Source: Euryarchaeota archaeon UBA257 (GTDB lineage: Archaea > Thermoplasmatota > Poseidoniia > Poseidoniales > Thalassarchaeaceae). From it: a stretch of DNA of 6,762 nt. The notes under the pieces are model-generated. The model searched no databases and was not told where the DNA came from. It saw only the letters and a program-made list of their open reading frames with translations. This document shows, piece by piece, positions 1-4,543 of this stretch; the first letter of the stretch is position 1; every line of letters starts with the position of its first letter. Where the stretch lies: NCBI GenBank assembly GCA_002498985.1, contig DAJO01000013.1, positions 1 to 6,762 of the forward strand, in the 5' to 3' direction. The position numbers and the translations under genes are program-made.

Positions 1-314
1 TCAGATACTGATGAAGCATCTTGTAACACTGATTCTCTTAATTCAAGTTCTATACCTACTGATACCGATAATGACCGAATTTGTGACTTAATTGATGAGG
101 ATGATGACAATGATGGATGGTCTGATGAAGATGAGTCTAGTTGCGGAACTGATTCTCTTAATTCAAGCTCTATACCTACTGATACTGATTCAGACGGAAT
201 ATGTGACTCCGTAGACAGTGATGATGATGGAGATGGTTGGTCAGATACTGATGAAGCATCTTGTAACACTGATTCTCTTAATTCAAGCTCTATACCTACT
301 GATACTGATTCAGA
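1..314 (+). repeat. Near-identical direct DNA repeats within the array
   Basis: Bases 1-69 match 241-309 with two differences (at 48/288 and 66/306). Bases 148-194 match 268-314 exactly (47 nt). Copies elsewhere in the array share protein pattern but not DNA identity at this level. This indicates recent duplication or gene conversion of 120-nt units at the 5' side of the visible gene. It also makes this part prone to copy-number change and to assembly collapse. Confidence 0.85.
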
Positions 315-1773
315 TAGTGTTTGTGATTTAGTAGATACAGATGACGATAATGATGGTTACTCTGATGAAAATGATACTTTCCCCTTAGATGACAACGAAT
401 GGCAAGATAGTGATGGAGATGGTAGAGGAGACAATGCAGATGTCGATGATGATGATGATAATTGGACAGACCTAGAAGAAGCAGAGTGCAATACTGATTC
501 ATTAAATGCCTCATCAATTCCTGTGGATACTGATGATGATCATATATGTAATTTAATTGATGATGATGATGATGGTGACGGTGTAATCGATGAATTAGAT
601 TTGTTCCCCCTAGATGCTAATGAAACTTTAGACTACGATTCGGATGGAATTGGAGATAATTCTGATGATGATGATGATAATGATGGATGGTTAGATTCAG
701 AAGAAGAAATTTGTGGTTCTGAAAGTCAGAATATTAATTCATTACCAGAGGATCTCGACATGGATATGATTTGTGATATCATGGATAGTGATGACGATAA
801 TGACAATGTAGATGATTTGCTAGACATATTCCCAAGAAACTCAAATGAATGGTCAGATTTAGATCAAGATGGGATTGGAGATAACGCTGATACAGACGAT
901 GATAATGATGGATGGTTAGATATTGATGAAGTATCTTGTGGAACTGAATCAAATAATTCACTATCACTACCTATTGACACTGATTCAGACAGCACTTGCA
1001 ACCAAGTAGATTTGGATGACGATAATGATGGATTTGATGATATTGATGATGCTTTCCCATTAGATGCTAATGAGAATAATGACCTAGACGGAGATGGTAT
1101 AGGGGACAATTCTGATTTAGATAGAGATGGTGATAGCGTAGAAAATGAAATCGATATTTTCCCCGATAATCCTAATGAGTCAATGGATTATGATGAAGAC
1201 TCAATTGGAGATAATGAAGATTTAGATGACGATAATGATGGGTGGAATGATAGCATTGAGATTGAATTAGGATACGACCCACTCAACCCCGGGGAATACC
1301 CTATTGATACAGATAATGATGGGATTGAGAATAAAATAGATACTGACGATGATGGAGACGGTATCTCTGACTCTATAGAAAACTCTTGTAAAACGGATCC
1401 ATTAGATTCTAATTCAATCCCCACGGATTTTGATAATGACGAGATTTGTGATGAATTAGATATTGATGATGATAATGATGGAGCTTCAGATACGCTTGAT
1501 GCGTTTCCATTTGACCCAATAGAATACTCAGATTTAGACTCAGATGGAATTGGAGATAATGCTGATGATGATGATGATGGAGATGGATGGACGGATTATC
1601 AAGAAAATAAGTGTTTTTCTAATCCTCAGGATAGTAATAGTTTACCTCTAGATACAGATGAGGATGGAATTTGCGATTCTATGGAATCAGAAAACTCCTC
1701 AGGATTGCCCGGCTTAGGGCTTATTAGCACGATTTGTATGATTGCATTCGCAGCGTTCGCACGAAAGAAATGA
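1..1773 (+). CDS. Acidic Ca-binding TSP3-like repeat surface protein, 5' partial
   Basis: The frame is open from base 1 to the TGA at 1771-1773 (590 residues), so the true start lies upstream. The GTG at 523 lies inside a repeat module and is not a credible start. The protein is made of DxDxDG-type acidic motifs like thrombospondin type 3 repeats, which bind calcium in known family members. It divides without gaps into 40-residue modules with Cys at positions 8 and 28 and 35-residue modules carrying F-P-L-D-x-N-E and D-G-I-G-D-N. The order is C C C F C F C F C F F c C F C, where c lacks both cysteines. After a short Ser/Asn linker comes a tail from about residue 568: GLPGLGL, a hydrophobic segment and a final RKK. 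This resembles archaeal PGF-CTERM sorting or anchoring signals. I infer an exported, surface-anchored, calcium-stiffened stalk or adhesin; the binding partner is unknown. Lys and Arg are rare before the last residues. It is the only + strand gene here. Confidence 0.88.
   Translation, partial: SDTDEASCNTDSLNSSSIPTDTDNDRICDLIDEDDDNDGWSDEDESSCGTDSLNSSSIPTDTDSDGICDSVDSDDDGDGWSDTDEASCNTDSLNSSSIPTDTDSDSVCDLVDTDDDNDGYSDENDTFPLDDNEWQDSDGDGRGDNADVDDDDDNWTDLEEAECNTDSLNASSIPVDTDDDHICNLIDDDDDGDGVIDELDLFPLDANETLDYDSDGIGDNSDDDDDNDGWLDSEEEICGSESQNINSLPEDLDMDMICDIMDSDDDNDNVDDLLDIFPRNSNEWSDLDQDGIGDNADTDDDNDGWLDIDEVSCGTESNNSLSLPIDTDSDSTCNQVDLDDDNDGFDDIDDAFPLDANENNDLDGDGIGDNSDLDRDGDSVENEIDIFPDNPNESMDYDEDSIGDNEDLDDDNDGWNDSIEIELGYDPLNPGEYPIDTDNDGIENKIDTDDDGDGISDSIENSCKTDPLDSNSIPTDFDNDEICDELDIDDDNDGASDTLDAFPFDPIEYSDLDSDGIGDNADDDDDGDGWTDYQENKCFSNPQDSNSLPLDTDEDGICDSMESENSSGLPGLGLISTICMIAFAAFARKK
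445..1578 (+). repeat. Four in-frame (GAT)5 microsatellite tracts
   Basis: Perfect (GAT)5 runs occur at 445-459, 559-573, 664-678 and 1564-1578, each encoding five Asp in the acidic hinge of a module. Many shorter GAT/GAC/AAT runs surround them. Triplet slippage here would change the hinge by whole residues without breaking the frame. Confidence 0.8.
1702..1770 (+). other. C-terminal LPG / hydrophobic / RKK sorting-anchor tail
   Basis: The last 23 residues read GLPGLGL, then a hydrophobic stretch containing one Cys (LISTICMIAFAAFA), then R-K-K at the very end. The order of short Pro-Gly motif, single membrane-spanning segment and basic cluster is that of archaeosortase-type (PGF-CTERM) signals, though the motif is PGL rather than PGF. 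Assignment rests on layout only. A plain C-terminal membrane anchor is the alternative. Confidence 0.6.
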
Positions 1774-1849
1774 TGGCGCCGACAGCAGGACTCGAACCTG
1801 CGACCTGTGGATTAACAGTCCACCGCTCCACCAACTAAGCTATGTCGGC
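1774..1849 (-). tRNA. tRNA-Asn (anticodon GUU), intronless, CCA encoded
   Basis: The reverse strand folds into a complete cloverleaf: acceptor stem GCCGACA (1849-1843) with TGTCGGC (1784-1778), a 4-bp D stem, a 5-bp anticodon stem GTGGA/TCCAC around loop CTGTTAA, a 5-nt variable loop, and a T arm GCAGG-TTCGAGT-CCTGC. The anticodon GTT is at 1816-1814, which reads Asn codons. The discriminator is G, as expected for tRNA-Asn. The 3' CCA is encoded (1776-1774). No intron is present. The gene lies 32 nt after the alkyltransferase stop codon and may be processed from that transcript or have its own promoter inside that gene. Its 3' end touches the stop codon of the convergent repeat-protein gene. 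Confidence 0.97.
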
Positions 1850-1881
1850 CTAACCTGCCCGCCTGCTCTATCATTCATCAA

Positions 1882-2163
1882 TTAATCGGAAGTAAAGGCA
1901 CCTTCTTCGATTAGTAATCTCATCTTAGTTTCAACTCCGCCCATTCCGCTATATCCTCCTAAACTTCCATCAGATCTTATCACACGATGACAAGGAATAG
2001 TAAGAAGGAATGGATTCTTTGCACAAGCATTAGCAACTGCTCTAGAAGAATTCGGATGGCCTATAGACTCTGCAATTTGTTTGTATGTTCTAACTTCGCC
2101 AGAAGGAATTTTCTTCAGTTCATTCCAAACCTTAATCTGAAAATTAGTACCTTCCAGATTAAT
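1882..2163 (-). CDS. Methylated-DNA-protein cysteine methyltransferase, DNA-binding/active-site domain only
   Basis: A reverse-strand frame encodes a recognisable O6-alkylguanine-DNA alkyltransferase C-terminal domain of about 93 residues. Numbering from the proposed ATT start, it shows EGTNFQIKVW (4-13), K-I-P-S-G-E (18-23), a winged-helix region TYKQIAESIG (26-35), R-A-V (41-43, the arginine that flips the base), Asn 50, the alkyl-accepting Cys in PCHRV (57-61), and GGYSGMGG (69-76). The protein would transfer alkyl groups from O6-alkylguanine to Cys 58. The usual N-terminal domain is absent. The frame opens only after a TAG at 2181-2179 and contains no ATG, GTG or TTG before the domain core, so the start is uncertain. 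ATT at 2163-2161 sits 7 nt after GGGAG and is my best choice; ATC at 2166 and CTG at 2157 are alternatives. It follows the guaAB stop by 4 nt. All key residues are intact, which argues against a decayed pseudogene, but a one-base sequence error or an N-terminal truncation cannot be excluded. Confidence 0.8.
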   Translation of the reverse strand: MNLEGTNFQIKVWNELKKIPSGEVRTYKQIAESIGHPNSSRAVANACAKNPFLLTIPCHRVIRSDGSLGGYSGMGGVETKMRLLIEEGAFTSD

Positions 2164-2167
2164 GATT

Positions 2168-2175
2168 TCACTCCC
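2168..2175 (-). promoter_or_regulatory. Possible ribosome binding site for the alkyltransferase gene
   Basis: On the reverse strand GGGAGTGA spans the last codons and the stop of guaAB. The GGGAG part is 7 nt from the ATT at 2163, a normal spacing. It partly overlaps an ATG (2177-2175) that is one base out of frame with the domain. It supports coupled translation from guaAB but is a short match inside coding sequence. Confidence 0.4.
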
Positions 2176-3121
2176 ATTCTATAGTTCCTGGGGGTTTATG
2201 AGTAATGTCATAAACTACACGATTTACCTGCCCCTTGAGGGCGTTAGTTATCTCAGTACTAATTGAGGAAAGAACATCGTGCGGTATTGGAGAATACTTA
2301 GCACTCATACCATCAAGGCTAGTTACTGCTCTCACTACGACCGTTTCACCATGGACTCTAGCATCTCCATGAACTCCAACAGAGCGGACAGGTAATAGAG
2401 CAGCAAAATATTGCCATGGCAAATCACATTTACCTTCTGAGGCCGCATCTTGAAGTCTCATTTCTACTATGGAGCAGGCTTCTCTACAAGCCTCAACTCG
2501 TTCTTTGGTTAGATCTCCTAGAACTCTAACTGCTAAGCCTGGACCAGGAAATGGCTGTCTCTCACTTGATTTAATTTTTAGTTCGCGTGCGATTGAGCGG
2601 ACTTCGTCTTTGTAAAATTCACGTAATGGTTCTACAATATCCAATTCCACATCATCTGGAAGGCCACCAACATTGTGATGAGATTTAATGACATCCCGTT
2701 CACCACCCCCTGACTCAATCCAATCTGGTGCAATTGTTCCTTGGACTAAAAATTTAGCATCACATAATTTTTTTTCATCTTCAAATACACGTATGAATTG
2801 TTCACCAATAATTTTCCTTTTCTCTTCAGGATCAGTTATTCCATCTAATTCTTGAAAGAACCTTTCAGAGGCATCGACAACTTTCAGATTGATTCCCATC
2901 TCCTGGAACATCTCAGAAACTTCAGCGCTCTCATTTTTTCTCATAAACCCTGTATCTACATATACACAATGTAGTAGACTACCCACGGCACGGTGAGCTA
3001 GAACTGCAGCGACAGAGGAATCAATCCCTCCTGAACAGGCAATAATTGCTGTATCATCTATTTTGCTTTGTAATTCTTCAATTGCCTCATCAATCAACAT
3101 TTGAGTTTGCATAAAACTCAT
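2168..3121 (-). CDS. guaAB: GMP synthase (glutamine-hydrolysing) subunit B, ATP-pyrophosphatase
   Basis: This protein activates XMP with ATP and aminates it to GMP, using ammonia from a separate glutaminase subunit (GuaAA). At 317 residues it has the two-subunit archaeal form: no glutaminase domain precedes the synthetase. The PP-loop SGGIDSS is at residues 30-36. Further family motifs are VQGTIAPDWIES, KSHHNVGGLP and FPGPGLAVRVLG. The C-terminal XMP-binding/dimerisation part ends in KPPGTIEWE, as usual. The ATG at 3121 overlaps the purE stop as ATGA. A GAGGTGA motif touches this ATG, leaving only 3 nt after GAGG. A second in-frame ATG at 3112 (Met 4) is 12 nt from GAGG, so either could be used; the overlap favours the first. 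The glutaminase partner is not in this window. Together with purE it forms a short purine operon. Identity is very secure. Confidence 0.96.
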   Translation of the reverse strand: MSFMQTQMLIDEAIEELQSKIDDTAIIACSGGIDSSVAAVLAHRAVGSLLHCVYVDTGFMRKNESAEVSEMFQEMGINLKVVDASERFFQELDGITDPEEKRKIIGEQFIRVFEDEKKLCDAKFLVQGTIAPDWIESGGGERDVIKSHHNVGGLPDDVELDIVEPLREFYKDEVRSIARELKIKSSERQPFPGPGLAVRVLGDLTKERVEACREACSIVEMRLQDAASEGKCDLPWQYFAALLPVRSVGVHGDARVHGETVVVRAVTSLDGMSAKYSPIPHDVLSSISTEITNALKGQVNRVVYDITHKPPGTIEWE

Positions 3122-3594
3122 TCACCTCTGAGTGATTTATCATCTGAAATTACTTTTGCGGTTTTCATCACTCTCCATGCATCATATTGCCTTGCTAAGT
3201 CAGTATTTGTCAAGGCAAGCATCTGTACGGCTAATGCTCCGGCATTATCTCCTCTATCTACTCCTACAGTTGCAACAGGCATACCAGGAGGCATCTGAAC
3301 AATAGAAAGAAGACTATCTAGAGGGACTTTACCACCTACTGGAACACCAATTACAGGTAGAGTGGTCATCGAAGCAATAACTCCTGGAAGCGCAGCGGCC
3401 ATACCTGCCATTCCAATGAAAACTCTGCAACCAGATTCTATTGAAGATTCAATTACAGATTCAAGAAACTTTGGGGCACGATGAGCGGAAGCCACCCTTA
3501 CTTCATGTGATATAGAAAACTCATCTAAAACTGATACACACTTATTGGCTACTGGCAAATCCGATTTGGACCCTAATATGATACATACATCCAT
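3118..3594 (-). CDS. purE: N5-carboxyaminoimidazole ribonucleotide mutase / AIR carboxylase catalytic subunit PurE
   Basis: PurE forms CAIR in de novo purine synthesis, from N5-CAIR (class I) or from AIR plus CO2 (class II). The 158-residue length is normal. Visible motifs are GSKSD at 8-12 (phosphate binding), SAHR at 36-39 with the catalytic His 38, a Gly/Ala-rich loop AGMAAALPG (63-71), PVIGVPV, and SIVQMPPGMPVATV. The QMPxGxPV segment and the LPG loop favour class I. In the bacterial class I consensus the loop reads AAHLPG; here residue 68 is Ala instead of His. No purK is visible, so which reaction it performs cannot be decided from the window. The ATG is preceded by GAGGAG at 3601-3596, close to the start. 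The gene is first after a 58-nt gap and its TGA overlaps the guaAB ATG, so the two are probably cotranscribed. Confidence 0.95.
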   Translation of the reverse strand: MDVCIILGSKSDLPVANKCVSVLDEFSISHEVRVASAHRAPKFLESVIESSIESGCRVFIGMAGMAAALPGVIASMTTLPVIGVPVGGKVPLDSLLSIVQMPPGMPVATVGVDRGDNAGALAVQMLALTNTDLARQYDAWRVMKTAKVISDDKSLRGE

Positions 3595-3595
3595 G

Positions 3596-3637
3596 CTCCT
3601 CGGGTATCAATATAGTTCAAATGCCTGCCGTATAGTA
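3596..3637 (-). promoter_or_regulatory. Candidate purE-guaAB promoter and ribosome binding site
   Basis: The gap upstream of purE holds two A/T-rich boxes on the reverse strand, CTACTATACGG (3638-3628) and ACTATATTG (3616-3608), and a GAGGAG at 3601-3596. If the first box is the archaeal TATA element, transcription would start about 25 nt later, near 3608, leaving a short leader with the GAGGAG. This is pattern matching only, and no BRE is clear. Confidence 0.3.
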
Positions 3638-3644
3638 GATTAGG

Positions 3645-3652
3645 AAAAAAAA
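3645..3652 (-). terminator. T8 tract immediately after the membrane-protein stop codon
   Basis: The reverse strand reads TGA then eight T. Archaeal transcription commonly ends at oligo-T runs without a hairpin, and no strong hairpin precedes this one. It is a plausible terminator for the glycine-cleavage/membrane-protein transcript and would separate it from purE. Confidence 0.5.
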
Positions 3653-4507
3653 TCATTCTTCTTCTGTTTCTACAATGAAAATCTCTGGCCAATGTTCTCC
3701 CGGAATTTTCAAAGGAGGTAGTGAAAGGAAATTATTTATCTGAATATTTGAAACAAAATTTGTGTTGAATGGATCATGAATTATTCTATTACGATATACC
3801 ATACTAAATGCAATAAATCTATAATTTTGATATGAAACACCAGTTAATTCGGCTGAATATGGTCCAGATATATCTGATTTAGTGGCAATAAGGCCATTTC
3901 TGAATTTATTAGAAGAAATTTCCCATCTGTCATTAAGAATATCCTGAGAATAATCGGATGAAGAGATTGGTAACAACCACCTAGAAGAATTTACACTCAG
4001 TGAATTACTGATATTCCTGATTGTTCTAGTCCATGCTATTAGAAATAATAAAAATCCAAACCAACCTAATCTAGGATCAATTAAAATATGTAAAATGAAG
4101 AATATTACCCCTAAACAAAAGTAAAGTAAGTCCAGAGGGAAAAAAGTAAAATTTTCATTATTAGAATTGGAAAACCAGACAAATGGTATTAATGTTAGTA
4201 TCCATGAAAATGAAAATAATATTATAGCCAATAACTGATCATCAATTGGTAATTTATGAGGAAAAATTAACGGAGCTGAACTTGATATTAAGAAAAAAAG
4301 CGACCAAGAAGAAGAGTACAGTATTTGTGGCCCCACAGGTTTTAGCCTTTGGCGCATCCAACCTTCACCTCCTAATTTCGGGTTAGTATGATTCCAAGAT
4401 TCAGGAGGTTGTAAATCTCCATATCTTGAGACTATTGGCTTACTCTCAGAATTAGGCCACCATGAAGATTCACCAAGTAACCAAACTTGTTCGTTGTCTA
4501 AATCCAC
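3653..4507 (-). CDS. Four-helix integral membrane protein of unknown function
   Basis: I do not recognise this 284-residue protein. It starts with a Trp-rich polar region of about 60 residues (W9, W16, W17, W38, W50). Four hydrophobic segments follow, at about 62-82, 91-112, 122-143 and 147-163. A polar C-terminal domain of about 120 residues ends in a run of Glu. Basic clusters just before the first helix (RQRLK) and just after the last (RTIRN) suggest that both ends are cytoplasmic. There is no signal peptide and no known catalytic motif that I can see. The start is GTG at 4507-4505, the first start codon after an in-frame TAG; no Shine-Dalgarno motif precedes it, so the start is less sure than others. 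The gene lies 36 nt after gcvPB in the same direction and may ride on that transcript. It looks AT-richer, with many ATT/AAT codons, compared with the metabolic genes beside it. No link to glycine cleavage can be inferred from sequence. Confidence 0.8.
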   Translation of the reverse strand: MDLDNEQVWLLGESSWWPNSESKPIVSRYGDLQPPESWNHTNPKLGGEGWMRQRLKPVGPQILYSSSWSLFFLISSSAPLIFPHKLPIDDQLLAIILFSFSWILTLIPFVWFSNSNNENFTFFPLDLLYFCLGVIFFILHILIDPRLGWFGFLLFLIAWTRTIRNISNSLSVNSSRWLLPISSSDYSQDILNDRWEISSNKFRNGLIATKSDISGPYSAELTGVSYQNYRFIAFSMVYRNRIIHDPFNTNFVSNIQINNFLSLPPLKIPGEHWPEIFIVETEEE

Positions 4508-4543
4508 AAAGGGTCCGAGAGAGTCATTCTTCTAGGTTCTTCT

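Larger units (their letters stand above)
1..1692 (+). repeat. In-frame 120-nt and 105-nt module array (9 + 6 modules)
   Basis: Module starts are 1, 121, 241 (120 nt each); 361 (105); 466 (120); 586 (105); 691 (120); 811 (105); 916 (120); 1036 and 1141 (105 each); 1246 and 1366 (120 each); 1486 (105); and a last cysteine-type module from 1591. There is no insertion or deletion within any module. The 120-nt modules encode a Cys at position 8, a Leu/Ile-Pro at 18-19 and a Cys at 28. The 105-nt modules encode a Phe-Pro near position 7. Both kinds end in a run of Asp/Asn followed by Gly and an aromatic or aliphatic residue. The array continues off the left edge. Confidence 0.9.

Noticed and set aside
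1..360. CRISPR array, considered because of the regular 120-nt direct repeats
   Set aside because: The repeats are in-frame coding units that diverge gradually, with no short constant repeat plus unique spacers.
296..517. Reverse-strand frame coding a His-rich protein
   Set aside because: It is the antisense of the GAT/GAC repeat (GAT read in reverse gives ATC, TCA or CAT). Its His and Leu pattern follows from the forward repeat and it has no independent start signal.
779..1424. Three further reverse-strand frames rich in Ser, Leu and His opposite the repeat gene
   Set aside because: All mirror the low-complexity forward modules. The Ser-Leu-Ser-Ser pattern is the complement of Asp codons.
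523..1773. Start of the repeat gene at GTG 523
   Set aside because: The same frame is open back to base 1 with identical module structure, and the GTG is the Val in the middle of a module.
1882..2163. Calling the alkyltransferase gene a pseudogene
   Set aside because: All catalytic and DNA-binding residues are intact with no internal stop or frameshift. Only the start codon is unusual, so it is kept as a gene with that caveat.
1987..2184. Forward frame of 65 codons
   Set aside because: It lies opposite the clear alkyltransferase domain and shows no family features.
3101..3298. Forward frame overlapping the purE/guaAB junction
   Set aside because: It is the shadow of purE and guaAB, both certain on the reverse strand.
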